NCBI GenBank assembly: GCA_038049695.1
Contig: CP142451.1
Span: forward strand, 70,386,001 to 70,450,000
DNA: 64,000 bases
Direction: 5' to 3'
DNA from: Cinnamomum chago
Taxonomy: Eukaryota; Streptophyta; Magnoliopsida; Laurales; Lauraceae
The translations under genes and the position numbers were made by a program. Shown piece after piece: positions 12,201 through 24,600 of this stretch. The notes beneath the pieces are model-generated. The model did no database searches. It was not told the origin of the DNA and saw only the letters and a list, made by a program, of their open reading frames with translations. Within the stretch, counting starts at the first letter, position 1. Every line of letters begins with the position of its first letter.

Positions 12201-13149
12201 GGTCTTCCTTGGTGAAGGTGATGGTTGCACTTGCTGCTTTTTGAACCGAGAGGCATTCGATGCAGGATCCCTCAGTTTTCTTCTTTTCTCCTTTTGAGGG
12301 AGTTTTTGATTTTTTGACCCTATAGTCCATTTCAATTTGTACGACTTGTGGGGCATGTTTGTCGACATCCGCATCCAGCATTTGTAGTTCTGAAATGAGA
12401 CTATCACGAGTCTGTGGTGACATTCGTAATAAGTCTAGGATGTGCAGACATGCAGGTATGTGTTTGAAGTGCTGAATCAAGTCGTACTTGAAAGCCTCCT
12501 TGGGGCCTGCATTTTCATTATTCTTGCCACTAGGGGCGTTTACAGCTTGTTTTCCCGAAGGATTTACATAAGAAGCAGAAGGTTGGTTGTAGTTTTTGTG
12601 GTAATCCCGGCCAGAACGGGTACCTCTACCAACTTCAAGAGCTTCTGGAGAAGGGTCTTTGTTTGGAAGATCACCCTCGAGATCGAGGGGTTGTTCCTTC
12701 TCATTTGCTAAAGATGTCTCTGTGTCAGCATTGCCATCTTTAGTAATTGTGTTGCATGGAGCATTTTCCGGGAGCAAGTCCTGAACAGCATCCAGCAACT
12801 TTCCTTCTTTATCGAATATTTTGTCGGTCCAGACATCACCGATGAGATCGGGCATTTGGGACCAATTGACCGGATTTTCTCTGAAGAAGATTTCACCGGC
12901 TGGAATTTCTTCAAGGTAATCAGTCGGAAGAGGTTTGAGTTCCGATGTCACTGTTCCAGGAGACGAAGCCTGAGAAGGTGTGGTTCCGGAGGAATTATCA
13001 TCCTGAGCTATTGCATTGCAAGTAACTTTGACGGAAGATGCCTCCAAGATGAACTGTTGGGAATCAGATTCGTCCTCAGATGTAAGAGGATCATCGATCC
13101 AACAGCTTTCTTCATTTTCCGGGGTTACCGGAGGAGATTCCTATAGATG

Positions 13150-16100
13150 TTCAGGAACTTCCGGTGCTGGGTTGTGACGAAGCTGATTGATGCGACCTTG
13201 TTCTTGCTCTATAGCAAGGTGCTGCAAGATCCTTGCGTATTCATCGAGATCAGGCACGGGAGCCAAATCTTCTTCTTCGTCTGCTCCTTGTGGTTCAACA
13301 TGGCTGGGTTCCACTGGAGTGTTTTCTTGAATAGCCTCTTGGTCTTCATCATCATCAGACCAGGATCGCTGCGGCTGTAATGGGTTATACCAGATTACTG
13401 GCATAAGATGAGATTCAGGGATCCATTCCTCGTCGGAGAGATATTCTCCTGTTTCGAGGGATTCCTCCCATTCATCGATGTCGCTAGCGGTGTCGCTGGA
13501 CTCGTATCCATCCATGGGGAATCCGACCACCGAGTTGCAAGAGTATGATGCCCCTTGCATAGTTTCTTCTTTGAGGTGTGGTGGCATGAAATCACCAAGA
13601 GTGAATTTTCTTGCCGCCTTTGAAGTCTTAGGAGAGGACTCTTCTGTTGTCCCCAGTGAAGCGGTAGAGGAGGTTTCTACCTTTTCAGCGACTTCTTGCT
13701 TTTTCGGAGCTTTCTCCTGCTGCTTGAGTTTGCGGAGTTGTCTCCTGGCTTGCCTTCGCTGTTGAGCGGTTGGCTTTGTTTTGACGACCTCCCAATTTTC
13801 ATCTTCTAGGAGATCGGGGTGTACCCATATGGGCTGTCCGTCTGATGTTGGATATGGAACCAACTCTTGGGACGTTTGGGTCATCTTTATCACCTTGAAG
13901 GAAGTAGTGATCTTCTCTTTTGGTGATTTTTGTTTTTGTCCACACGACACCATGTTGACGGAGGCAGACCCATAGTTCTTGTCGAAGGTGATGACTCCGT
14001 TTTTCCACATCTCATTTATCTTCTCTCTCACAACAAAGCATTGATTGAGAGGATGCGAGACCATCTGATGGTATGGACAGTACTGAGGATCGTTGGTTTT
14101 GCCAACATCGCCCGGTCTTTTGGGGTCAGGCAAGGTGAGTTTACCGTTTGAGAGAAGTGCCCCAAAAATTTCTTCAACATCTTCATCGAACGGGTATTTC
14201 TTCTCTACTCGTTCTTTGAAGGCATTAGAGAGTTCAGGCTTTTTACCTGCAGCTTTGTTTTCAGCTTTCTTTGGCGGCTGAGGAGCTGACTTGGTTTGCA
14301 CATTAAGAACCTCTTTTTTCTTTAGCTTTGAGGTTGCAATGGTGGTCGGCTCCTTCTTTGATGATTTCTGACTGTTGAGGTCTTTGATCACCGTTTCAGC
14401 CTCCATAAAAGCTTTTAGGAGTTCACCTAGGTTTTTTGATTTGTTGCCGATGATCATGGAGCGGATTCTTGCTCTCATGTTGTTACGGCAGATGTCGACT
14501 AGCGACGCTTGTGGCAATACATCTGAGCATTTGTACGCCATTGCCTTCCACTTGTGAATGAAGTCATATGTTAACTCATTCTCTCCCTGTTTTAGGCTGC
14601 AGAGCTGCGCCATAGTAACAGGATGATCCTCACCTTTGAAGTGGGTTAGGAAGCGTGTCTCCAGCATGGCCCAATTTTGAATGGAGTCCTCCGGCAGAGT
14701 GGAGTACCAATCAAAGGCCGTACCTTTTAGGGTACTTGCAAAGAGGCGGATTTTGAGGGCATCTTGATCCGCAATAGCTCCCGCCAGGATCTTGAAATGG
14801 ATGACGTGTTGTCTGGCTGAACCTTTCCCCGTATATGTTTGGAGAGTAGGTTGCTTGAATTTTGTAGGGAACGGGACCGAGTCCATCCACAAGGGATATG
14901 GTGGCTTGATCCCATGCTCCTTTAGTGTATCCTCTTCTTTTGCTTTGGCGAGGATATCGTCAACATCCTTTTTGGTAAGGGCGCGTGACTCACTGTTTTC
15001 CGCATTTTCCTCGTCGCCTTGATGGCTCGGAGGAGCTTCATTGTTTGGCGGACGTTGGATAGTGAGAATGAGGTTTTCCATTAGGGCCTCTATTCTCTGC
15101 TGGATGCGTGCAGCTACGTCATCATGTGGCGGAGGTTGCTCAGCATTTGTGACCAAGATGTTCACTCTTCGAGAGTCGAAAGAGGATACAGTCTTGGTGA
15201 CTGAGCTGGAGCTCATTCTTTTAGATGAAGAGCTCGAGGAGTGATTACTCCGGTGTCCTTGACTTGAAGGAGCGGGAGAATCTTCTTGATGTCTACTTGT
15301 CCGAGTGACGCTGCGAGTCACCGGTCGTCTGACATGGATTTTAGTTGCCGACTTTTGATGTCTTCTGGTTTTTCCAACCATATGGACAACAGCAACTTGA
15401 TTGGGTCTTTCTTTTTCAACCCATTTTTTAGAGACCTGAAGTGCAGAATGCTGGGTTCTTTGCTTCTCTAGTCTTTTTTGTCGATATGCCACGCGGCGGC
15501 GCATACGACGAGTAATTTGAGCTTCGGTTAGCTTTGGCTGCGCTCTGGCAATGAAGGACGTAGTCCCTGGTGCGCAGCAGCCGAGCTTGTCTTCTTTGAA
15601 GACTGGCAGGGACAGGATCCGGATGCGGTCCTTTGCCTGTCGCAGCGAAGCCTTGAATTTGGCGAGTTCGGCCCCTGTTGAGAGGAAGGGTCGACTCGCA
15701 GGAGTGCAGGCCTTTGCAGGTTCTTGCGGAGGCCTTACGATGCACGATTTGATTTTGGGCTTGTATGAGCAAGCCGGCTCGTGCTGAGTTGGTTTTGTTT
15801 GGCGGAGGGTAGGTTTCTCCTCTTTCATGTATGCGAGAGGGTAGAACCGGTTCTCCTTGAGCGGGGCCAGGTAGGCTGGCTTTGCTGATGTTTGTGACCT
15901 TCGCTGTTTGGGTGAAGGCCTTGGAGACCAAGTCTTTGAGCGGACCTGGTTTCTTGTAGGTTGAGGTTTTGCAGAAGCGCTACGGGCCTCAGGCTTTTTG
16001 ATGATCGCCCTTGGTATCACTGTAGTGATACGTTGAGGGGCGGTTCTCTGCTTCTTGGCAGGTGCGGTTTCTTCTGCGGGTAGTGGGAATGGTCCCAATG

Positions 16101-16272
16101 ACCCGAAGACAATGGTCCGGGGAGTAGAGTTTGACCCGGTGTCTTCTGAGTTGCCGAGGGAAATGACGCTTCGGCAGCTGGCAGGGCGCTTGTAAGTGCG
16201 CTTGATTTGTTTGTCTTGGAGCATAAGCTGGTACTTGTTCTCATCAAAGGTGATGGTTAATGAAGCTGCCAT
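13150..16272 (-). pseudogene. gag: gag region of Tat copy 1
   Basis: Structural (capsid/nucleocapsid) part of a fossil retroelement. The chosen start is the ATG at 16,272, which begins MAASLTITFDENKYQL; copy 2 starts at the matching codon (MATSLIITFDKNKYQL). About the first 450 residues are basic, Ser- and Arg-rich and look disordered. A retrotransposon gag domain lies near 14,370-14,850, with ALKIRLFASTLKGTAFDWY and the later LGELLKAFMEAE. A CPYH...H....C zinc-knuckle-like motif near 14,034-14,083 (CPYHQMVSHPLNQCF) is typical of Tat gags. The C-terminal part is acidic, with TASDIDEWEESLETGEY. At over 1,000 residues the gag is far longer than in most gypsy elements. Confidence 0.88.
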
Positions 16273-16669
16273 TGTTAGTTTTTGGAAAACTTCTGAAACA
16301 AGACCATATCCATTAGTAATCACAAGAATATGGTGATCATAAATGGAAAATACTATGGTTTCGCCTCTTCAAGTCGCCCGAGGGGACATGGCCCAGCCCA
16401 AGCAACATGAGGAAGGCAGAAAAGCCATAGAGGGCACAATTGTTCTAAACGCAGGTAGGGTCAGCTCAGAATGAGCGTCCCAGTGACTGCTAGAAGCAAT
16501 TGTGAACCTTAATTCAAATTACCGAGAAGCAAAGCTCACTCAAGGTAAAGTGATATAAGGTTGAGATACAAATGTGTCGGTTGCGAATACAGTAGACCCG
16601 AAAGGGCGTACTAGCACCGCTAGGCACTAATGTTGCAAATCGCATCCTTGGAAAGGACACGAGACGGGA

Positions 16670-17530
16670 TTTTTGAAAGGTCAAGATTGGATTCATAGGA
16701 GAGAGCAAATGGTATTCCAATCCGAAAATGAGCTCAACATTTCTACGAGCTCGAAAGTCCGAAAAGGAAGGAACCAGGATTTCTCAAATGTGAATCCAAA
16801 AGTAACGGAAGTTTTTTTTTTTAAAGTGTCAAGATTGGACTTTATAGAAGAGAGCAAATGGTATTCCAATCCGAAAATGAGTTCAACATTTCTGCGATCT
16901 CGAAGTCCGAAAAGGAAGGAACCAGGATTTCTCAAATATGAATCCAAAAATGACAGAAGTTTTTTTTTTTTGTTCTTTTTTTTTGAAGACTTTTTTTTTT
17001 AAAGAGTTCACATAGATCTCCAATTCGATCTTATGAAACCTCAGTTGATAGATCAGCCCCCAGGTAAGGGTAGGATTACTTAATGAACCCGTTTGGAGGA
17101 CCCTTGCTTAGAACAGTCTAGCTGTCTCCACACTCTGGACAAGGCTTTTCTTAGATCCACTTTAGTCAAAGAACGCAATTGGTACAACCTTAGTGGTTTT
17201 TTTTTTTTTTTGAAAGATTTTTTTTTTTATTCATAGAAGAGAGCGAATGGTGTTCCATTCCGAAAATGAGTTCAACATTTCTGCGATCTCGAAGTCCGAA
17301 AAGGAAGAAGCCAAAGTTTCTCAACTTAAACCCAAAAGGGAGAAATCTGAATTTTTTTTTAAATCAGATTTTTTTGTGGATTCATGAAAGAGAGCGAATG
17401 GTGTTCCATTCCGAAAATGAGTTCAACATTTCTGCGATCTCGAAGTCCGAAAAGGAAGAAGCCAAAGTTTCTCAACTGTGATCCAAAAGGGGGAAATCTG
17501 AAATTTTTTATAAATCAGATTTCGTTTCTT
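16670..17530 (-). repeat. Tandem repeats in the Tat leader
   Basis: About four units of 130-150 bp (near 16,676, 16,825, 17,230 and 17,380) share a block reading GCGAATGGTGTTCCATTCCG, then a conserved run around TCAACATTTCTGCG and AAGTCCGAAAAGGAAG. T-runs separate them. A related array with more units is in the leader of copy 2 (43,440-44,430). Between the array and gag, 16,330-16,660 is a conserved leader block that also recurs in copy 2 (44,580-44,775). Confidence 0.8.
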
Positions 17531-17693
17531 TTTGAGAATTTTTTTTTAGAAACAAGAAAGACTGGAAATAAACTCAAAAGAAGAAATTCCTAAGAATCCC
17601 ATCTCATGTGTTTTTTTTTTAGATGCAAGATCCAACATAGGCCACCAACTAAAAAGGAGCCAAAGAATCCAAGCATCGTGTTCTCAAATGAAC

Positions 17694-17714
17694 AAGGTCC
17701 CATCGGGTGTGCCA
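17694..17714 (-). other. Candidate primer binding site, Tat copy 1
   Basis: The minus-strand run TGGCACACCCGATGGGAC begins with TGG, as expected for a complement of a tRNA 3' end. In copy 2 (43,250) the matching run TGGCATACCCGGTGGGACTC also resembles the complement of a T-arm. I cannot name the tRNA. A second TGGCATACCCG run lies about 110 bp away in both copies, so the choice is uncertain. Confidence 0.4.
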
Positions 17715-17954
17715 GCTTGATGGTCCCAGCTTTTCTCTTTTTCCAAAGTTGCCTCCGCCCCGGGGCTGACGGGGTACGGTGGAGGGAAAGAAAGGAAAAG
17801 CGGGCATCAGTTTTTTTTTGTACGGGTATGCCAATTTCTCTTTTATACCTGGAATTTAGAAATGGTGATCCGGAGATTCACCTTCACAAGTAAAAAGGGA
17901 AATGAAACTTTTTTCTAGTTTTCCATTGCAAATATATTTTAATGAAAGAGACAA

Positions 17955-18075
17955 TTTTTGAATGCCGTGAAAGGCGTTTTTGTGCCGTAGAAGGCGGTTT
18001 GGTGCCGTTGAAGGCGGTTTGGTGCCGTTGAAGGCGATTTTGCCGTAAAAGGCGATTTTGCCGTAAAAGGCGATT
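17955..18075 (-). repeat. Short minisatellite in LTR U5
   Basis: Six or so imperfect units of about 16-20 bp built on GCCGTTGAAGGCG on the plus strand. Each unit has a small inverted repeat (GCCGT...AAGGCG). A shorter, diverged version is in copy 2 at 42,935-43,010. Confidence 0.75.
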
Positions 18076-18550
18076 TACAAATCTCATCAAAATGAAAAGA
18101 CAAGAATTGTGATTTTTTTTGTCTCTTAAAAAATACAATTTACAACAGAAAAGTAAGAAAAATGAATCTAACTTCTTATGCGATTGTGGGAGGGCTCGTT
18201 CAGATCGACGGTCGCGAGTCATGTATGGGCTCCGACATCGTCCTTCAGATGAGAACATAGTGCTTTGATTCTTTGGCTTGGCTCCAACCTCAGATTTTTA
18301 GAGGATAAGGACCAAGGTAAGGTCTTATATCCGGTAAAAAGCCGAGTAGACGGACTGAAAAGCCGCATCTAGCCATGTTGGATAGGAGGAGAGGTGGCCT
18401 TTGGGGGGGGGGCCAGGAGCTTTGATCACCTTGTAGTGCTTGTTGCAGTAGAGTTTTCTTGAAGGAGCAGAGTTGTAGAGATTTCTCCGAGGATTTTTGA
18501 ATGATTTTCTGGCGATTTTTTTCTGGACCTGTTTCCCTTGGAATGACCTT

Positions 18551-18560
18551 CCTATTTATA
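18551..18560 (-). promoter_or_regulatory. TATA box of Tat copy 1 LTR
   Basis: TATAAATAGG on the minus strand inside the LTR. Copy 2 has TATAAAAAG at the same place (42,442-42,450). It lies downstream of the U3 tandem array and upstream of the U5-leader part, as expected for the element's own RNA polymerase II promoter. Confidence 0.6.
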
Positions 18561-19509
18561 GGCCTTTGGTAGCCATTTAGGAGAGTTTATGAGCATTTAT
18601 GGTATTAATGCTCATGATGGGAGGAGTTACAAGTTTTTATTTACTTGTTTTGTAACTCCTTTTTCCTTGAATTTGATTGGCCGATGGAGAGTGATGGGCA
18701 TTTAATCGCCTTTAATCTCCATGATGATGGGAGTTTCATGATTTTAATGTCATGATTACTTGGACTTGTAACTCCCATTTGCTTGCTTCTGATTGGGCCG
18801 TTCAAAATAATGAGTTAGTGACCGCATTAACTTGCCATAAACGGGTCATTTAACTTCATTAATTGATTGCCTTGGCGCTTGAAGAGTCGCGGGCCATGCC
18901 GCATCCTTTGGGATTCTTCTTGCGATGATCACCAATGGACCCACATACCATTTGATGTCGGATGGTGATCCAATTTCAAACATTGGTTGATGTCAGCGGG
19001 CCAGCAACATCTGTCCAGTCGATTTCGCGATCGGGCGGGCAGAAAGTGTGCTTTCTTGGTTAGCCGTTTGGTGATTTTGAGGCGTGCGATGATGATCACA
19101 TGCTTTTGATGGTAGATCTGAGATGTTGGCGAAGATCAGCTGATTCCGAGCACCAAAAATCAGATTTTCAGAAAATCACAGGGGCCGGAATTCTCGAAAC
19201 GCGAAAAGTACCTGAAAAACGGGCATTTTGGGCGAAATCCGGTGACCCGGAGTTCCATGGTCGCCGGCGACCATGGGCCTTGGCCCATTTTTTTGGCCGC
19301 CTTTCGGTCGCCGTTTCTCCGCCGTTTTTCGTCCGTTTTCGCTTCTGTTTTCTCCTGCATTTTTCTTGGAATTTCCTCTCATTTATTGGCTGGATTTCCC
19401 TCAAGAAAACCTGACGAGAAGCCGTGCAAATCGGATCGCAAAGTTTCCCATTTTCTGAAAAGCCGAAGACTTTGCTGTGGAGAACTGCCGATTTTTTGTC
19501 AAGCGTCGA

Positions 19510-20300
19510 AACTAGGTCAAACGATGTCGGAATGACCTGAAATTTGACGTGTAGCTTCTTGAGCAGTAGACGAGACCAACCATAGGCTTTTGTTCAGGTT
19601 TTGAAGCCGTTTGGGGGCCCGCAAATGCTTGACTTGATTTCACTGCGAGGGAAATGCCGAGCTTTGACTTTCGGTCAAACGATGTTCGATTGACCCTGAA
19701 ATTTGATGGGTAGCTTCCTCATCAGTAGATAGGACCAACCATAGGCTTTCGTTTGAGTTTTGAAGCCATTTGGAGTCATGCAAACGCTTGCCTTTATTTC
19801 ACCGCGAGGGAAATGCCGAGCTTTGACTTCTGGTCAAACGATGTCCGATTGACCTGAAATTCGACGGGGAGCCTATTGGAGTCATTTTGAGATGATCCAC
19901 AAGCTCCGAATTGGGTGCCATGGTCCCGGGGTGCTCCGCCGCTGGTAGGCTTGATTTTGTTTCCGAGCATCGAAACTGAGTCAAACGTCATCGGAATGTC
20001 CTGAAATTTGATGTGCAGCCCTTTGGAGGTATGTAGAAGCCGCCCATGTGCTTTGTTTGATGAGTGACGACCTCGGTAATTCTCGCTACCTAAGGGCTTG
20101 ATTTTGCTGCTCGAGAGTTGATGGAGGGTCAAACGGTATCGGTTTGACTTGAAATTTGACATGTAGCCTTTCGGAGGTATTTTGAGACCATCCGTAGGCT
20201 CTGATCGAAGATTTGGAGTCTTCGACACTGTCGCCGCCGGGAGCTGCTGCTCAGCTGTTGGAGAAGTGAAGTTAGGCCGAATTATGTCGGAATGGCCCGA
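19510..20300 (-). repeat. U3 tandem array, about 150-bp units with W-box cores
   Basis: Six diverged units start near 19,515, 19,673, 19,832, 19,980, 20,128 and 20,271, with spacing about 143-158 bp. Each has a block around GGTCAAACGATGTC...GACCTGAAATTTGA. The first five carry TTTGACC or TTTGACT on the element's coding strand, the core of the plant W-box. The same array recurs in copy 2 (40,830-41,470), so it is an old family trait. Confidence 0.75.
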
Positions 20301-20464
20301 AACTTCATGTGTACCTCTCTTTTGGTTGTTTTGAATAACCTTGCAGTTTTTGTTTGATTCTGACAAGATCTGATGCTTGAAGTAGCGCTTGCCTATTTTT
20401 GGTAGGGTGCGGCTCCATGTAGCTTTTGATGTGAAGAGGTAAAGTGACATTTTTGGTGTCAACA

Positions 20465-22256
20465 TGGAGCCTATCATATAAATATTTTACTAAGCTATAT
20501 AGGATTTGATAGATTAAAGGTCATAGTCATCTTAAGTTATTAACACTATCTTCGAGAAGCATTTGATGAAAGATCAACATATATGTATCATGGGGAAATA
20601 TTCATACGCAACATCCATCACCATATTATGGTGAGGCACAACATAGCGGGGCCGACTTTATGATACATCCAAACCATTTACACGCAAGGGACGCGCTGAA
20701 TTACATTGGATGCATTGAGTTCTCACCTATCCGAATGGATTGGACCGTTAGATTGAAGGTAAAAAAATCCTTTAATATAAAGTCGTTGAATTTGTGGGTC
20801 ACGGATGAATGGGTTAGAAGCATGAGATTGACTACAAACTTGATAAATGGGCTCATCCAAGATGACTCTTTCCATCCCCCAGGTCCCATGATCAGTGGGG
20901 CCCTAGGTAGGCCCCATTAAGTGTTTCCCTCACCATTTGGTGAGGGATGGATGCACATGAAACCTTGCCCCACCCATTATGTGTCATTGAGAAACTCTTC
21001 TTTGGGACTTATAAGAATGCTCCCTCCACCTCAAAATTTACCTAAAATTTTATATTTAAATTATTATGCCCATCTTCAATTTTCCTATTTCAATATTGAA
21101 AGTAATTATATAATTTAGAAGACATGACAACAACTAACTTATGGCATATTTCTTTTCTTCTTTCTAAAAATCACATGGAAAATAAAAATAGGTGGAGGTT
21201 TATAATTTTGAATTTGGTTTGTATGTTTTTTTGTTTATTTCAAAATTTCCTTTTTATGTAGAATCTTGATACATAGAATAAAAATCAATGATGATAGATA
21301 AATATATAGATTTGTCTCCTTTAAAGAATTTGGTTTTTTTCTTTTGCCTCTTAAAATGTTTTCAGAAAGACTTAAATTTTAATAATATATTTTTCTTTCC
21401 CTGGCCTTTATTACTAGTACATCTTTATAAATTTGTTTACTTCTAAATGATTAACCTTAAGAGGAAGTTATCTTTTCAGCCCAAAGATTATTATCAAGTA
21501 AAATTAAAATCCACAGAACAAGATTAAAGATAGGTGGTCCAACCTCATACATAGGACAATTTCACTTGAATCCAAAAATCTCCATAAAACAATTCTCTGT
21601 CTTCATCAACATCAAATCGTATAATAGTTTAAACTCTTAGTTCTTCATTTTTTTTATCTTTTCATTTCTTCATGATAGCCTATAAGAATCAAGCTACAAC
21701 TAATGCCCAGTACAGTAACATGAACCAATGAATTGCATACAGCTGGCAAATGATACACTTCACTGGCCCCGAAAATGATTCTGTTGAAGATATGGGCATT
21801 TTCCCAATGGTAGTGAGAGATGGGACTGACTTGGACAGCCACTACCAGACTCGAATCAACGGTGTATAAGTGATGGTTAACAGGGACAAAAGCAATGGCC
21901 CACGGATTTTAGTATTGTCATGACTATTCCATCAATCATCATCTTCTTCCTTTTAGTGTCTGGAATCCAGTAAGTGTGATACTTTGAGTCGGGGATCTTG
22001 TTTTAATCTCGTAATCAGTCATTCATCAAATCACGTAAGAAACAAAGCGGCGGACTCATCTGACTCGTCTCAAGAGAAGGTATCAAATGACTAATCATAG
22101 AAGGGATGATAATGGGTCCCACAAGGCCCGTTTTACCTAAGGACCTGAAAATTGGACCCAGTTTTTAACTTGTGTTCTGGTTCGGGTTTAGGTCTTAGTA
22201 AAACGAGTTTCGTACCCTAATACCCATGTCACCGTTACACCTTTTATTAAAAAATG
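20465..22256. other. Intergenic DNA with MITE-like pieces; no gene seen
   Basis: AT-rich and non-coding. 20,580-20,960 holds several small palindromes (CCCTCACCATTTGGTGAGGG near 20,926; CACCATATTATGGTG near 20,620) and a CCAAACCATT-type phrase, which suggest a miniature DNA transposon. 21,650-21,900 keeps a 62-codon minus-strand frame that I could not place. 22,125-22,250 carries GGGTCCC...ACCCATGTCACCG-like ends of another MITE-like repeat into which the copia element inserted. Confidence 0.5.
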
Positions 22257-22453
22257 TGCTATGAGATATGGATTTAGGTGGATGTCCATTTAAGATGAGT
22301 TAAGATTAAAATTAGGGTTTCTCTCTTATGAGGTTACTTTGCTTATAAATAGGCTTTTCCCCTTGTATTTATACAGAGTTAATGAGATAATAAAAAACTC
22401 TCTCTCTCTTCTCTATCTAATATTATTTCTCTTGATCTTTCTCTTTTCTAACA
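22257..22453 (+). repeat. 5' LTR of copia remnant (197 bp)
   Basis: Runs from TGCTATGAGATATGG to TTTTCTAACA, with TTATAAATAGGC as TATA box in the middle and an AATGAGATAATAAAA stretch as a likely polyadenylation region. Confidence 0.88.
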
Positions 22454-23599
22454 CGTTATCAGTATGATTCTCTTTGGTTTGCATAGATTGAAAAAAAAAA
22501 GAAAAAAAAAACCCTCAAAGGAGCTTCAGTTTTGCTTATGTCTTCCTGCCTTGGTCTGCATGCGTTTGAAAGAAAAAGAAAACATAAGTGCTTTTACCTC
22601 GGTCTGTGTGTGTTTGAAAGAAAATAAAACCAAAGTTCTTTTTGTCTTCGCTTTGCATGCATGCAACAAACCTTTGACAACCGACTTCTGGTTTACTCTC
22701 CTTTATATATATATATATATATATTCTCTAGTTTACTGTTGGCTTCCTCTTAGGACGCGTGCAAGAGTCCATCTTATTATCGGATCTGTCCATAACTCCT
22801 TCATCTGATCTCCGATCGACGTAAGATTTGGTTCTGTAGATTCGCGGCGACAAGCATTACCTAATAAATGCAACATATCAGCATTTCAATGATTAGAAAT
22901 TTTTCTGAACTGCAATCACGGTAAGTGGTATCTAAAGCATAGTTAAATCCAAATATATTAGAATGCACAAAATTAGTCTATGATACTTATTTATTGCAAT
23001 TATAGTGTTTGGTTACTGTTCATCGTCTTGCATGATTTTTTTTTTCTTTTTTAATTTAAATTTATCAATACTATGAATGGATCACAAAATAGAACCAGAA
23101 GTTTTAAATCTGAACCCGAAGTTCATTGATCTATTGACCAGAAGTCCTAGAAGTTGGAATATTGATATGAACCTGTAGATTCATATCCATAAATCAAAAC
23201 TTGGAGTTTTTGGTTTAAATACAAATAAATTATACGGCCATGGAATTAAACATGAAGAATTTGACAGAAACAAAAGTTCTGATAATTTGTTAGAACAAGA
23301 AGTTCTACTTGAAGATTTGATAGAACCTGCAGTTCTAATCTTAGGTGTTATGAACCTGAAGTTCTAAATCAAGCCTGAAGTCTTGACAGAATCAGCAGTT
23401 CTAATTCTCAAAGTTGAGAACCTGATGATCTAACTTTTTATTGGCCAATTTTTTTTAAATTCCTTAATTACTTCTAATGTCAATATTTCATTATTTTTTC
23501 CTTTTACTTTATTGATTATCTGCACACGGTTAACTAAATATATATTTCTTATTACAGTTCTTGCATGGTGTCAAATCTGGATAAGCACTTAACATAAAT

Positions 23600-24600
23600 G
23601 GGGACAATTACTTATCTTGGCAATTGGATGCTAAAATCCACTTACAATCCAAGAAATTAAGGGAGACCATACAAGAAGGTAACAAGATGTCCTTAGAGGA
23701 AAAGGCGTTAGCCTTCATCTTCCTACGCCATCACATACATGAAGACCTCAAAAATGAATACCTTACTGAGGAAAACCCAGCAGGCGTATGGAAATCCTTG
23801 AAGGATAGGTATGATCACCAGAAGATGGTCATACTACCAGCTACCCAGAATAAATGGTTAAACTTGAGGTTACAGGATTATAAAACAATATCTGAATACA
23901 ACTCTGCCCTCTTTAATATTGTTTCCCAATTGAGACTATGTGGTGAAAAGGTTTCAGACGAGCAGATGTTGGAGAAAACGCTATCCACTTTTCATGCCTT
24001 GAATGTGCTCCTGCAGCAGTAGTATCGAAAACGACGTCTCTCCAAATATTTAGAATTTATCTCCTATCTCCTAGTCCCTAAACAGAATTGCATAGTATTG
24101 ATGAAAAATCATAACTCCATACCAATTGGATCTTTGGCAGTTCCTAAATCAAATGTCATTTTTAGCTTAAACAGAGGCAGAGGAAAGGGGAATGGAAGAC
24201 ATAACTCATCCAGACGAGATGGTTTTAAAGGTCTCCCTCCAAAATTAAAAAATCACCAGAAGTCTTGCCCCTCAGCATAAGAACATCTAGAATCCACCGG
24301 CTAATCCTCACCGTCCTGATGACACGTGCCACAGATGTGGAAGAAGTGGGCATTGGTCACGCACTTGCCGTGCACCAAAGGAAGTGACAGAACAATACAA
24401 AGCATACAAGGCCTCTGTTTATTTCGCAGAGACAAATGATCTGAAAGGCTGGAATTGGAATACAATGACACTAGAGAAGCCTCCAATTGACATTACAAAC
24501 TTAGAAACTCGAGACTTCTTTGAAGATGAGGACAACCAACCTCTGGATAATGAGGCATTTAACACTCACTTGGGAGCACCCCTTGGCATGGTCTAGAAGA
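23600..24600 (+). pseudogene. gag: Copia gag remnant (UBN2-type gag plus zinc knuckle)
   Basis: The gag domain, near 23,620-24,020, shows ALAFIFLRHHIHEDLKNEYL, AGVWKSLKDRYDHQK and WLNLRLQDYKTISEYNS, a UBN2/Ty1-copia gag. A CCHC knuckle follows near 24,324-24,370 (CHRCGRSGHWSRTC). It is the best preserved coding part of a fossil element with several breaks. Confidence 0.85.

Larger units (their letters stand above)
1..20464 (-). mobile_element. Ty3/gypsy LTR retrotransposon, Tat lineage, copy 1 (3' end off the window)
   Basis: A giant element read leftwards. Its 5' terminus TGTTGACACC starts at 20,464. Order seen: LTR, leader, gag, aspartic protease, reverse transcriptase, RNase H, second archaeal-type RNase H, integrase, tandem-repeat blocks, then a gene on the opposite strand. 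The duplicated RNase H, the opposite-strand plant-mobile-domain gene and the size above 20 kb are Tat/Ogre-group traits (established knowledge). No LTR-like sequence is seen in the first 1.6 kb, so the 3' LTR should lie to the left. The gag-pol frame is one long run of about 3,000 codons with about three breaks, so this is a fossil, but one with unusually complete parts. Without the second LTR it cannot be dated. Confidence 0.93.
17718..20464 (-). repeat. 5' LTR of Tat copy 1
   Basis: The outer edge is firm: TGTTGACACC on the minus strand at 20,464, the same start as copy 2 at 40,668. The inner edge is a proposal. The LTR would end in CATCA at 17,718, three bases before a tRNA-complement-like stretch. 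The LTR (about 2.75 kb) holds a U3 tandem array, a TATA box and a short minisatellite in U5. It matches copy 2 along its whole length but with many differences, so the two copies come from separate, old insertions. An inner border closer to 18,200 is also possible. Confidence 0.7.

Noticed and set aside
21654-21842. 62-codon minus-strand frame with hydrophobic stretches
   Set aside because: Looks almost protein-like, but no recognised family, no neighbouring exons and MITE-like surroundings. Not called as a gene.
22700-22730. (AT)n microsatellite
   Set aside because: Ordinary simple repeat in the copia leader, too common to report as a finding.
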